Origin: Flectonema sp. DT1601
Lineage: Eukaryota; Euglenozoa; Diplonemea; Diplonemida; Diplonemidae
DNA length: 64,000 nucleotides
Assembly: GCA_964019425.1 (NCBI GenBank)
Contig: OZ025802.1
Span: 1,168,645-1,232,644, forward strand
Reading direction: 5' to 3'
Part shown: positions 1 to 10,413 of the stretch, piece after piece
How the letters are laid out: each line of letters opens with the position of its first letter
Position numbering within the stretch: the stretch's first letter is position 1
Program-made: the position numbers and the translations under genes
The notes under the pieces: model-generated
What the model saw: only the letters and a program-made list of their open reading frames with translations
Databases searched by the model: none
What the model was told of the DNA's origin: nothing

Positions 1-2
1 TT

Positions 3-746
3 TTTGACAATTGTGCTTCAAAGCCTTGTCCGGATGGTTTTGTTTGCAGCGGAGGACCTGAAAGCCTCACAAGTTCTTTTGTATGCACCAGTAAACCAAC
101 TAATTGTTGTGAAGCTTTGCCATCGTGTAAAGACTCTGACATTACTTCTAACACTCCTTGTCAACAAGGTGAGACTGGTTGCTACAGAGAACAGATGTGT
201 TGTGAAGAAGTCTTTTGTAGAGAACCTAAGAAGACTCGTTGGATGAAATCGACTGCTGGTTGTGCAACTCAGCCGTGTCGTTCTTCAGACTTCTGTGTTG
301 AAGATGAGACGCAGTACAACTGTGTAGATGCTGTAGAGAGGTGTGGTGATGTACGTTGTTTAGCATTTAGTATTGACTGTCCTGTTGGAATGGAAGTATC
401 AGAAAGACCCTGTGATGAAAATGATTATAATTTAGGAAACTGCATTAGACTTTCAAACCCGTTGTGTTGTCAGGAAAGATTCTGTAAAGTAATTTGTAAC
501 AGTGAGAAGTCGTCATCTCTCGAATGGATTTGGATTGTGATTGGATCATCTATTGGAGTTATTGTTATTTCATTGATTGGGTTGTGTGTTTGGAAACTCT
601 CTTCTGGTCATTCTGCATCATCTCCTTCAAAACAAACATCACTGTGTAGAGTATCTGTTGTGTCATCTCTTGGAAAAGGTGAATCTGGAGACTTTATGTA
701 TCCTTCTATCAAAGAAGTACCTATGCCTCCTCCTGTTGTAAGTTAA
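3..746 (+). CDS. Cysteine-rich type I membrane protein, 3' part only
   Basis: The reading frame is already open at base 3, so the gene begins before the window; the first in-frame near-start codon (TTG, base 117) is only an internal codon. The visible part, about 247 residues, is a cysteine-dense ectodomain with many C-C and C-x2-4-C pairs, followed by one hydrophobic membrane span (about bases 523-600, containing WIVIGSSIGVIVISLIGL). A short Ser-rich cytoplasmic tail follows and ends PMPPPVVS. This topology suggests a surface or secretory-pathway protein held by one span. I do not recognise the cysteine pattern as a named family. The stop is TAA. A second cysteine-repeat type I protein lies at 12963-14987, but the two patterns differ. 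The call as a real gene is firm; the function is unknown. Confidence 0.8.
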   Translation, partial: FDNCASKPCPDGFVCSGGPESLTSSFVCTSKPTNCCEALPSCKDSDITSNTPCQQGETGCYREQMCCEEVFCREPKKTRWMKSTAGCATQPCRSSDFCVEDETQYNCVDAVERCGDVRCLAFSIDCPVGMEVSERPCDENDYNLGNCIRLSNPLCCQERFCKVICNSEKSSSLEWIWIVIGSSIGVIVISLIGLCVWKLSSGHSASSPSKQTSLCRVSVVSSLGKGESGDFMYPSIKEVPMPPPVVS

Positions 747-1830
747 GTTAGAAACATTTATTGAGATTGTTGGGTTTTGTTCATAAGTATATTCAAATAT
801 TTCAGTTCCCTGATTGAGGATTCTTTTTTTTGATATAATTTTATTAGTGTTTCCCCGTTGAACAAATCTTAGATGATACCGCCCCGGCCGTATCAAGAGA
901 GATGTCTTCTTTCATTGGGGGAACCGATATCCGTTTTTTATATTATGCCAGTAATGTGTGTTGTTCTGAATTTCAAACGAAAACATATTATTTTCTTCCG
1001 TTCCCTTTTTTTCTTTTTTGTAGCGGTAATCCTTTTTTATCTTAAGGCTTGCTACGTTATACTTTTATATACTTGTTAAATTATTACTCCCTACTTGTCC
1101 CGCTAACAATCCCAACAAGATTGAGGTCTACTTACGTTACCTGTTGCCCTCGTAGCTCTATTAGAGTAACTCGATGCTCTGTAGTTTGCTGTTATCAGCG
1201 ATGCATACTTTGTAATGTGGTGTACTTCTTATCTGTCACCATACTTGTTGTTGCTTAAAGAAAAACAGAGCGAAGTCATCTACTGGGAAGAGGAAAACCA
1301 TTCGATTTTTTGGAAAGTGAGTTTTTTTATTCACTTCTGAGATTCGCTATGGAGATATCTTTTTGAGTAGAATCGTTGAAATTGAGTTCTGATTTTTTTC
1401 TTTTTGGTTCTTCCTTCCTATTTTTTGATCTTTTTTTTTTTGTTGCTTTTTAAACCAGACAGTGAAAAGACGTATGTGATTTACACACAAAGGCTTGATG
1501 CACTTCTGAGGGACTTGTTATTTTTGTTTTTTTGCTCTATATCAGCGGAGGATAATATACTATTAACTGGGAATAAGCACGAGGCTGTTGTTTATACGAT
1601 TAGGGATGAGGTCGTGATTGTCTTATCACCCCTTCCTCCTATAACGATGGTTCCTCGTGTAGACCCATCGCATTATAGTAATCTTTGTTTCCCTCTGTTC
1701 CTATCTTGATTCTTCAGGAAGAAAGAAAAAAAACCATTTCTATAAAAAAAAGTCTGCATCAAATGCTATAAAATTCGAGTGGCTGTAGTGATAAAACTCT
1801 GCTGAGATGTAAGTTCCTTCCCTCTCTTTC

Positions 1831-1863
<33 letters not shown>

Positions 1864-2421
1864 AGTAAAAAAAAAAATGAAATGTGAACAAAAAAAGACA
1901 AAATTGTACTGAACTGCAGTCTTTTGTTTTTTTTTATAATTTTAATTACGGGATGCATTCCTTCTTACGATTTTATTTTACAAAAACACGAAGGGAAAAG
2001 AAGAAAAAAAAAAAAAAGAAGGTAATAATAATTAATGTTTGGTGACATGTTATGCGCCGCAACAAACATAGAAGACAGGAGATGGCACCATTTTGTAAAA
2101 CCACAAACATAAGGCATGTACTCATCGGTTTGTGACTTTTGTCGGTGGTTGTTATTTCTCTATGTTAATATAAGCAATCCACTTCTTGCTCTCGGATTCA
2201 AAAAAAAAACATTAATATTTTTGGGATTTATCATTTATTTTATTTTTTTTTTTCATTACAGAAAAAGATAAACAAATAACGGCAGTGTGACCATCAAACA
2301 TTTTCTTTTTTTTTTTTTTTTTTTTTTTTTGTATTGGGAGAACAAAAAAAAAAAAAAAAAAAAAGAAGAAAATAAAATAAATAAATAAGTAAACGACAAG
2401 CAGAACAACACAACACAACTA
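747..2421. other. Intergenic region with long T/A runs and one repeat copy
   Basis: There is no convincing gene. Bases 1831-1862 are an almost pure T run, and a T run near 2308-2330 is followed by an A run near 2345-2364. A copy of a dispersed repeat lies at 1125-1229. Bases about 1548-1709 hold a frame of fairly ordinary codon composition after a TATATCAG that could be a splice acceptor; I could not connect it to a gene. The AG at 2402-2403, 18 bases before the next ATG, is a possible 3' splice site but lacks an immediate pyrimidine tract. Confidence 0.6.
1125..1229. repeat. Dispersed repeat, copy 1 (partner at 30715-30822)
   Basis: About 105 bases match 30715-30822 in the same orientation. 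The first 74 bases differ at one position; the rest differ by a few substitutions and one single-base indel. The shared part includes GTTGCCCTCGTAGCTC and GATGCTCTGTAGTTTGCTG. Neither copy has an open frame in common with a gene. It could be a short non-autonomous element or a non-coding RNA gene. Copy number elsewhere in the genome is unknown to me. Confidence 0.8.
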
Positions 2422-4617
2422 ATGTATAAAAGCAATGCACATCCAGGGACCTCAGGTGCTGATCTAGTGGTAGAAGACGTTTATAAGAAACAAAAAGGAC
2501 CATTGATGAAGGTAGGTGATGTTTACTCCCCGAGAGTACTAAAAGCTGATGTTACTGAAGCAGCAGAGAGTTTGAATTCAAAGGGAACCCCCCTGGAGGA
2601 AGCACTGAGGAAGAGAAAACAGCTACAAAAAAAAGACGAAGCAGATAAGTTAAAAGAACAAGTTGAGAAGCTTCGAGAACAACAAGACCTCAAATCAAAG
2701 TTAAATAATCTATTAATCCAGAAACAAGTCATCGACAACAACGGACTCGGTAATATAAATCAAGTTGGTAGGCCGTTGCATCCACACGACCCAACACAAA
2801 TAATTAATAGTATGCCTAATATACCATCTATTCCACCATCATATTTATCACCAATGATAATGATGCCATCACAAAGAACCTATCCACCCATCGCAGTTGC
2901 TGATCATGAGCTTCACATAGAAGAAGAAGCTCTTGCTGCAATGTTAGTAGTCAGCACTCGTTGGGAGTCAAACCCACGAGCGAAAGTTCTTCGAAGATAC
3001 ATGCAAGGTGGAATGCACTTCGCACTCAGTTTTCAAACAGCTGACAACAGAGGTGTTAAAAACAGCGACAGACCACCTGTTCCATCTCTTGCGACTCGAA
3101 TAAAGAAGATTCCCATGGGAAAGTATGATTTGGATAATTGGATTAAGTTTTTCGAAGAGTGGGTAGAGTACACTCCACCTTACCAAGAAAAAACAGATTA
3201 TTGCTGTACTGGAGCATCAATGCGACACACTACAGAACCAGAAAACTATACGAACGGTTATGAGACTGCTTCTAGAAAATGTGATATTTTTGAACTGTTT
3301 AAGAGAACAGGCTGTTGTGGAAAGGAACCGGCATTGCAAAACTGTGTTCAGTGTAAGAAACGTTTTTGCATTTCTTGTTCAGAAAAACACAGACATCACA
3401 AAACATATTATGTTCATTGTCCCTGCCCTCAATTGACAACAGATAAGAAAACACCCCCAACAGTAACACTTGATTTGACGACTGAGTTTTGGAAATGTCC
3501 GAAATGTGATAAAACAGTTTGCGCATACTGCATTGACAGGTACAGAGGTATGACGTTAGTTGAAAACATTCCTATGGAGTGGAGTGATGGTCAACTCATT
3601 GAGTCGTTGGAAATGTTTACCAGATCGAAGTTACTTCGCTATGAGAGATTAGCAAAAACCGGTCAGATGTACTTATTATTTAAAGATCAGGCAATCAGGT
3701 TGAGAACGCAATGCATCAAACTAACAGACAACAACTCTAGAATAACAATATTACTAAAACCCCCTCGAACTGGTAGAGAACTTCACACTCACGATCAGAT
3801 AGTCATGCCTCTCGTAGTAGAGATAGCTAAGGAAATAATTGATGGAGGGCTTAACGTCCCTCACTTAGTTGCTTCCATGTTGCGGCAGGCGCAGATGGTA
3901 CCAGCAGATGTTCGATTCGCGTGTATAAAAGACGCTAATAACTCGTCATCTGTAATGCATTCAGTTCATGTCTTCTTTGTTGAAAGAAGGTGCCATACGA
4001 TGATGATTATGAACCAATGTACTTACATGGGAAGGCTTATTCCTCTTTTAGTTAATTTAATGCCAGTCCCAGTTATTACAGAAGCGTCGGTTGATGATGA
4101 ATATACTTTTTACACTATGTTATGTAGAGAGTTTTATGAAAGAAATATTTTTGTCTCCGCACCAATGCGCAATAATCTTCCTGGTAGGCTGTCAGAAATC
4201 GCGTCTGTGAAAAATGAAACGCTGACGTCTGAAGCAGTAGATGTACCATCGCTGCACGACGTGAGACGTGATCCTCCTCCTCCTTATGCGTTTTCGCAAT
4301 TGCCACCAGCGCGTAAATCGGGGATTCATTTACCAAATCACCCTGAGCAGCTGTTGTTTATTCGTCCACCATCAGTTCCAGAGTCTTGTGTTACTGAAGT
4401 AAAACAAGAACCTACAATTGAAGAGCTGGGGGTGAAAGTTGATACATCTCTCGTTGATACTGCTGATGCTGCATGGTTAGAAAATTTACAAAAACACATG
4501 GGTGCTGATTCACACATTCTGAAACTACTTACCAGACAATCAGACTCTAAGAGGAAACAAGATAGTATTGAAGGCGCTGAAAGGGAGACGAAGCGGAGAA
4601 ATCCTAATGAATTCTAA
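2422..4617 (+). CDS. B-box-like zinc-binding coiled-coil protein, 731 aa
   Basis: A 731-residue ORF opens at ATG 2422 and ends TAA. Residues about 58-104 are strongly charged and heptad-like (coiled coil). A Pro/Ile/Met-rich linker follows. A Cys/His cluster at about 299-335 has the spacing of a B-box-type cross-brace finger, including CVQCKKRFCISCSEKH; a further C-P-K-C / C-A-Y-C set lies at about 357-371. The C-terminal third is Pro-rich and ends in a basic stretch (KRKQ and ETKRRNP) that could be a nuclear signal. Proteins with B-boxes often act as scaffolds or ubiquitin-pathway adaptors, but no RING is visible, so I assign no function. The gene at 20879 encodes another protein with similar fingers; the two may be distant relatives. 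Confidence 0.85.
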   Translation: MYKSNAHPGTSGADLVVEDVYKKQKGPLMKVGDVYSPRVLKADVTEAAESLNSKGTPLEEALRKRKQLQKKDEADKLKEQVEKLREQQDLKSKLNNLLIQKQVIDNNGLGNINQVGRPLHPHDPTQIINSMPNIPSIPPSYLSPMIMMPSQRTYPPIAVADHELHIEEEALAAMLVVSTRWESNPRAKVLRRYMQGGMHFALSFQTADNRGVKNSDRPPVPSLATRIKKIPMGKYDLDNWIKFFEEWVEYTPPYQEKTDYCCTGASMRHTTEPENYTNGYETASRKCDIFELFKRTGCCGKEPALQNCVQCKKRFCISCSEKHRHHKTYYVHCPCPQLTTDKKTPPTVTLDLTTEFWKCPKCDKTVCAYCIDRYRGMTLVENIPMEWSDGQLIESLEMFTRSKLLRYERLAKTGQMYLLFKDQAIRLRTQCIKLTDNNSRITILLKPPRTGRELHTHDQIVMPLVVEIAKEIIDGGLNVPHLVASMLRQAQMVPADVRFACIKDANNSSSVMHSVHVFFVERRCHTMMIMNQCTYMGRLIPLLVNLMPVPVITEASVDDEYTFYTMLCREFYERNIFVSAPMRNNLPGRLSEIASVKNETLTSEAVDVPSLHDVRRDPPPPYAFSQLPPARKSGIHLPNHPEQLLFIRPPSVPESCVTEVKQEPTIEELGVKVDTSLVDTADAAWLENLQKHMGADSHILKLLTRQSDSKRKQDSIEGAERETKRRNPNEF

Positions 4618-5161
4618 ATCATGTCTGTTAAAAATAATAGTTCACCATCCTACCATCATTCCTACCTTCGAAAGAAAATAAAAAAGAAAACAACCTTCAT
4701 CACCTTCGTTAGTTTTTTAATAGAGCTTTTCATTTTGTGGACTGGCTTTATTTATTTATATTTTTTTTCTTTTTTTACTCTGACGCTGTTATTAAACTCC
4801 TGGAAACTGATTTTACCTTCTCTTTTGTGTTGTGATCTAGGAGTTTTTTATCTATGCGGACCTTCTTGCTGATTTTTTTTTCCCGTTGTGTACCTTCTGT
4901 TAGGTTCTTCTGGAAGTTTTTTTTTTTTTTTTTTTTTTTTTACCATCTTATCGGTTACTGCGGTGACTCTATGTTCACAAAAAAACAGAAATTAGTGTAC
5001 AAGTAAGATTTAAATGCGTGTGGTTAGTCTAACCGTTCTCTACATATTGTTTTTCTGCTTTCTTTTTTTTTTTTTTTTACTTTTATACCTTCTATCAATA
5101 CCTCTATTAGTATCTGGATGAACGAAATAATAAAATGCAATTTTTTTTTTTTTCCTTCCCT

Positions 5162-5197
<36 letters not shown>

Positions 5198-5752
5198 CCC
5201 TCTTTTTTTTTTTCGTTGAATATAAAATAAAAAAAAACCATAATGTAATTAAGAAAGAAAAAAAAGAAAGAAAAAAAACAAAGTAAAACAGTATTTCTTT
5301 TTCGCAGAAAAACTTCAAACACTGTAGTTCTAATTTTCTCAAAGAAAAAGAGAAAGATAGTAACAAGTTTTTTTTTAATTTGACCTTCTTGTTGAATCTC
5401 TTTTTTTAATTCAACAAAGTATAGTCGTTGAGTACCTTCTCTTGCTTTTTGGCGAAGACAGTCATTTTTTGGGACAAGTAGGAAGAACAAAAAAAAAAAA
5501 AAAAAGGAGAGAAACTGAGATTGATATGGGATTGGGGAAAGTTTTAATAAAAAAGAAATACTAATAATGCGACTCATCAAAATAGCAACACAACACATCA
5601 AATGTGTTATGTTATAATTTAGTTTGTGTTTCCGTATGACAGTTTCATAGGTACTTAAATAACCTTGGATTAATCTACATTGTCTTTATTATTTATTAAA
5701 TGCAATGTTTTAGGATATTATTTCTTACAGATGGCGTAAACTAATAACTTTC
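4618..5752. other. Intergenic region, homopolymer-rich
   Basis: There is no supported gene. T runs lie near 4918-4941, 5143-5154 and 5167-5198, and an A run near 5490-5506. Apparent minus-strand ORFs here encode almost only Lys, Phe and Leu from these runs and are not credible. A pyrimidine-rich stretch ending in TTTCTTACAG (5721-5730) lies 22 bases before the next ATG and looks like a 3' splice acceptor. Confidence 0.6.
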
Positions 5753-5992
5753 ATGGAATCTCGTGCTCAAAGACCAGTTCCTGTTGCTGTAGTTGAAAAC
5801 TCTGGTGAGAGAATGTTGTTAGCCCGTGGTGCTCCTGTTGTAACTCAGGGCCATCCATTACCTTGTGCAACTGCTTATGTAAATAGCCCACCAGTAGCTC
5901 CAAATAATGCGAATTTTCGACCACGTGAAACCGGAAGGATGGAACTAGCTCGTTCCTCTTGTCAGCCAACAGAGCAGGATACTGGAAGCTGA
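5753..5992 (+). CDS. Possible small protein, 79 aa
   Basis: A 79-codon ORF opens at ATG 5753 and ends TGA. Codon use is balanced and resembles neighbouring genes, with none of the homopolymer codons that mark chance ORFs here. A good acceptor-like site (TTTCTTACAG, ending 5730) lies just upstream, with a three-codon ATG-GCG-TAA frame between it and the start. The peptide is rich in Pro, Val, Ala and Arg, and has no membrane span or motif I know. The opposite strand is also open across the same bases, but its codon use and context are poorer. It could be a short conserved protein or the last exon of something larger. Confidence 0.5.
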   Translation: MESRAQRPVPVAVVENSGERMLLARGAPVVTQGHPLPCATAYVNSPPVAPNNANFRPRETGRMELARSSCQPTEQDTGS

Positions 5993-6390
5993 TTATTGCT
6001 GACCTCGTTGTTAATGAGATATCTCGAATAGATACTTGTAAATCTATAATGTGACACTTTGATTTACTTTTTTATTTTTTTTGAATCGAATTCGTATTCC
6101 GCCCACAATCTTCCAAACAAAAGAAGAGGGCCTGTCTTGTAAGTGAATGATATTCTTACTTTATATCATACAACGTAGAGGAGATAATTTGGAAAAAAAA
6201 AAAAAAAAAAAAAAAACTACTGCTGAAGTTGAGAAAAAGCAATGAAATCGTTGTAGCAAGGCGGAACAGACAAACAAATATTGTATTTAACTTTCAGTTA
6301 GAAAATTGTCTTAAATGAAAAATTAATACTAATTATTTTTATTCAGACACAGTACACGCTTCCCCTCACCCTTTTACAATTAGATAAGTA
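5993..6390. other. Short intergenic region
   Basis: There is no gene. An A run occupies about 6191-6215. The stretch ends in a pyrimidine-rich tract and ACAATTAG (TAG at 6381-6383), 7 bases before the next ATG, a plausible trans-splice or 5'UTR-intron acceptor. Confidence 0.55.
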
Positions 6391-6628
6391 ATGAGTATCA
6401 CTGGCGTTGGTTATGTCCAACAGGAAGATGTGATAACAAAAATAGGTATCGACGCACAGAGTAATGATTATAGTTTGAAGGAATATAAAACAAACATCTC
6501 AATCAATGATGATAAATCTATCATAAAGAATGTTGTTGAAGAAATTAATAATAAATTATTGAGAGGAGAGACTGTCGATTTAGCTAAATATCCTAAATTA
6601 TGTGTTGTGCACTACAGGGGAGATTTTA

Positions 6629-6660
<32 letters not shown>

Positions 6661-8808
6661 CAGAAACAGACATCACTGGATTCTGATGCCGTGAATCAGT
6701 TGATGGAAAGTTCACACTCTGAAGTTACGATTGGCGATGTGAGAAACCAAATTCACGATGAGTTAATATTACTGAGAAACACTCGTTGTGATGACGAGTG
6801 CTGGTTTTCATGTAATGCTAGACAACACGATAATCAACTTTACAGACACTGCCAAAGATACATAAATGACAAAAAGCAATTTAAAAAGGAAAGCAAAGCA
6901 AAAAAACATCCATGCTACTCCACTCTAACCTTTTCTGATATTCCATACATCTCTACCAGTGATACGGTAAAGGCTGCTATTTCAATTGCCCTAAGAACTA
7001 TATCGGGTATGTGGTATAAAGATTCAAAGGTCAGTGTAACGATGCAGACAATAATTCAATCTCTCGACGATATAGTGACACAAAGCCCTTTGTTTACGTC
7101 ATCTCTACACGCTTCGGATCGTATCGATATTAAAAATACACTTTCAAGGGATCGAGAAACCATATTCTTAGGCTCTATACCCAAAGAAAAAATTGTAGAT
7201 ACCGTTAGCTTCCCTTATGTAGACAGGTCTTGTTTACCTAGAGAAGTGTGTGATCGTTTTCAGAGTGAGCCGATAAATAGAAAAAACCTAATGAACATCG
7301 CGGAATGCCACTCCGAACGCATCGAAAATAACACTCGGAGTATAGTGAAATCATTGGGAGGATGTTTGGTTTATATTTTATTAGATGGGACCCTCTCTTT
7401 GAAACCTTTATCTGTATCTGACATGGACAGGTGTCGTAACACCAGAAAAGATTTTGATATTAATTCGACGTTGAAATTATTTATTGATTCAAGAAAGAAG
7501 TCTTCGGTTGCTGTCTCTCGGAAAGCATTTAGCCGGGGAATTGGTAGACGAGGTCGAGGTCATCCATTATATCAAAATAACTCCTCAGTTCCAATGATAA
7601 CATCTGGTCGAGGATCTACTCCAATTGGTAGAGGTGCTTTCTTTATGAGAAAAAGTTCTCATCCTCCAAATATAACTACAGGACGTCAATTGTTATTACC
7701 ACGTCCAGAAATACTAAAACTGAGATTAGACGCCCTTCAACAAAAAGACATCATTGATAATAATAAAAATGATTCCAACGACATACCTGACGACAGTACG
7801 ATGCCTGAATTGGAAACTGAAGTACAAAGTGAATCCAACACATCTCATCCAAGATATGCTCAACGAATAAAACAAATAAAGATTGGTAAGTGTACTGTTG
7901 GATATACTAATTATTTATCATCTGTTCCACTATGTCAAAGAATACCAAATATCCATTTAGAAACTCCCAGGGTAAATTCTGAAACAATCATAAGTTCAAC
8001 CAAACGAGTATTCGAAGCAGAAATGAAGATATGGAGAAGGTATCTTCACACTTATGATGATCTAAACAATCTCCCACCAGAAGCTTTATTAAAGTTGAGT
8101 GTTCATTGTGAGCAGGTAGATCAAGAAGTTGAGGTTCAGAGTAGTTCCATTCCGTGTGTTTCAATTCCTCAAAACATACCAACCGAAGTATTGTTACAGA
8201 AATTAGAATTGGAAGTACAACAGGTATTTAATCAACTTCAGAGTCTATCATCTCAGACTATGCCACAACAGGTATCGTTTGAACAGCAACTACGACAACT
8301 AAAACATCAACAAGATGCTGAATGTGAGAAATCTAATAAAATTGTTGCGGAACACCATGCGAAGGAACAATTGTTACTTCAACAACAACACAGAAAACAG
8401 ATGCTTCCGACAGTATATCAGCTATCACAGATCCAACAATTACAGATGAGACAGAAATGCCAACTAATACAAATCCAAAAGCAGCAAGAAACAAAGCACC
8501 TCGCAGTCACATCTCAAGTTAAGCAACAATACGACGGTTTGATGAGAAGTATTCGACACAAAGAACAATACTTCAAACAACAAATGTTGGTTATGGCTCA
8601 TCAGCATGAGCAGCTTCTTCGAGGGACGGAGGTGCAAAAGTTATCTGAAAAACAACAAGTTTGGAGACAGCAGCTTCAAGATTCGAAGGAAGCAGCGCCC
8701 GTAGTCCCTGAGAATGAAATACCTGAATCTATAATCTCTTCTGATGTTACCCATGAAGATTCTGACACTGATTCAGATGAAATAATCTTGGTATCTAATT
8801 TATTGTAA
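6391..8808 (+). CDS. Asn/Gln-rich protein with RG motifs, 805 aa
   Basis: An 805-residue ORF runs from ATG 6391 to TAA. Near residue 80 an (AAT)n microsatellite encodes an in-frame run of ten Asn. The middle part (residues about 100-370) is mixed and probably folded, with scattered Cys and His. Residues about 380-430 carry RG-type motifs (RGIGRRGRGH, SGRGSTPIGRG) of the kind often seen in RNA-binding proteins and in arginine-methylation targets. The last 250 residues are Gln-rich with heptad character, suggesting a coiled coil, and the tail is acidic (EDSDTDSDE). I recognise no catalytic domain. A role in RNA or chromatin assemblies is a guess from composition only. Confidence 0.85.
6629..6660. 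repeat. (AAT)n microsatellite inside a coding region
   Basis: About ten tandem AAT units lie in frame in the 805-aa gene and encode poly-Asn. Such tracts vary in length, so this is a likely length-polymorphic site. Confidence 0.9.
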
Positions 8809-9132
8809 CTAATCTTTTTCTCGCTCTTTTTTACACGAAACGTTATTTATGGTAACAGAAAACAGGAATACTTTCCATTTGAATAAGGGAATGTAATTTT
8901 TTTTAAATAAATTATTCGTGTTTTCTTTTTTTTTTTCTTTTCTTTTTGTTCACCTTCCCCTCTTTAAGAACTGAATTTAACTGAAAAACGATAAACTTAA
9001 CACTATTCTTCTTAATCCAGACAACAACACCTTTTTGTATTCTAAATACCCATCTTTTGTTAAGTGTCTTCACGTTAAGTGTCATTTTATTAGTCTTTTT
9101 TTCTTTGATAGTTTATTCATATAACCAACGCC
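8809..9132. other. Short intergenic region
   Basis: There is no gene. It is pyrimidine-rich, ending TTTTTTTCTTTGATAG (TAG at 9109-9111), 21 bases before the next ATG and acceptor-like. Confidence 0.55.
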
Positions 9133-9714
9133 ATGTTCGAATTTTCAGACCTGGACGATCTGCAACCGGTATCGGAGGGTGAGCTGTTGGGAAGTTTAAG
9201 AAAATGTAAAAACATGATAATGACACCGTACTGCGTTCAGGCAGTTAAGAAATTAAACAGCAAATATGGTTCTGAGAATAGAGTGCTGTTGGTGGCTTCA
9301 CTAGCAGGTGTGGTTGATAAAGAAACTGTTTTGTTCAGTTGTTGTGGAAAATCGAATGTTAAAAGAGTAATATGGATTTATGATCTCAACAGGATATTAT
9401 TACTACCTTCTGTGAATAAGAAATCCTCAATGAGAATAATTCTCGATCTGAATAAGGAAAGAGATTACGTGTTTGATACTCCTACATCAGATCCTAGTGA
9501 AGCATACAACTTCCTTAATATAGTAAATACACTTTGGAAACAACGAACTGAATCAGACAAAGATCTAAAACTTGTTGACCTTCGAAAAGAAATAAATATA
9601 AAATACAAACGAGATAAGAATCCAAAACCAAAGTATAATATTGGAACATCTATCGCTAGAATGAGGTGGCCAAAACAAGGTTCCCTTGATGAGTTATTAG
9701 GCAAGGCTTCGTGA
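9133..9714 (+). CDS. Unknown protein, 193 aa, possible PH-like fold
   Basis: A 193-residue ORF runs from ATG 9133 to TGA. Alternating hydrophobic segments (VLLVASLAGVV, KRVIWIYDLNRILLLP, SMRIILDLN) are followed by an amphipathic helix ending in an exposed Trp (NFLNIVNTLWKQ). A strand-rich body closed by one such helix is the general plan of PH-like domains, but I see no diagnostic motif and make no family claim. The C-terminal 60 residues are basic (KYKRDKNPKPK). Its own acceptor-like AG at 9109-9111 and the clean reading frame support a real gene. Confidence 0.75.
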   Translation: MFEFSDLDDLQPVSEGELLGSLRKCKNMIMTPYCVQAVKKLNSKYGSENRVLLVASLAGVVDKETVLFSCCGKSNVKRVIWIYDLNRILLLPSVNKKSSMRIILDLNKERDYVFDTPTSDPSEAYNFLNIVNTLWKQRTESDKDLKLVDLRKEINIKYKRDKNPKPKYNIGTSIARMRWPKQGSLDELLGKAS

Positions 9715-10374
9715 ACATCTTTATTAATAATAATAAATAATTAAAAAAAAGAATGGGCTTTTATTCCTTAAGCTATACAGAAAATAAGTAATATGACGCT
9801 GTGATTTTTTTGTTTTGTTTTTGTGTCACGAAAACCGTGTAACCGACTTAAACTGAAAAACTAAAGGAGGTTTACAATACTTGTTAAATGCAAAAAAAAA
9901 AAAAAAAAAAAAAAAAACACCCAATCCGTACCATATACATGTTCGGAATATAATTTCTCTTATTTTGTTTTACTCTCTGACTTGTTAATAATGCCTCATC
10001 AATCTCTGAATGTTGAATCACTCAGATGGTGAATTTCACGATAAAAAATACATTTTTGATGAGATTTTTCTTAAGTAAAGACAGTAGTTTTTAGAGACTT
10101 TTTTTTGTGTTTTTTTTTTTCGTTTGTTTCTTACATACCTCTCCTACCTCTCCTATTATATAACTGTTATTCTCAATTCTATTCTTGTAGAAAGGCAGTA
10201 TTCTAAATATTAATTAATATTCACCCCACCCCTAGGTTTGGCCGAACCCTATTCTCGTTTTAGCCAGTTTCAAGTTGCTCTCCATTTAGTATAAATATCA
10301 AGTTACACCCCTTGATTTATAATACGAAATAACGGGTTCAACGACGTCTTTTCAGTAAAAACAAAAATATATTT

Positions 10375-10413
<39 letters not shown>

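Noticed and set aside
1404-1709. 101-codon ORF in the first intergenic region
   Set aside because: The first half is poly-Phe/Leu from T runs. The second half could be an exon but nothing connects it to a gene, so it is mentioned only as a possibility.
4621-4872. 83-codon + strand ORF directly after the 731-aa gene
   Set aside because: Its sequence is A/T-run driven; it has no acceptor-like site of its own and is more likely 3'UTR.
5040-5601. Minus-strand ORFs of 108 and 164 codons
   Set aside because: They consist almost wholly of Lys, Phe and Leu translated from A/T runs and have no other coding sign.
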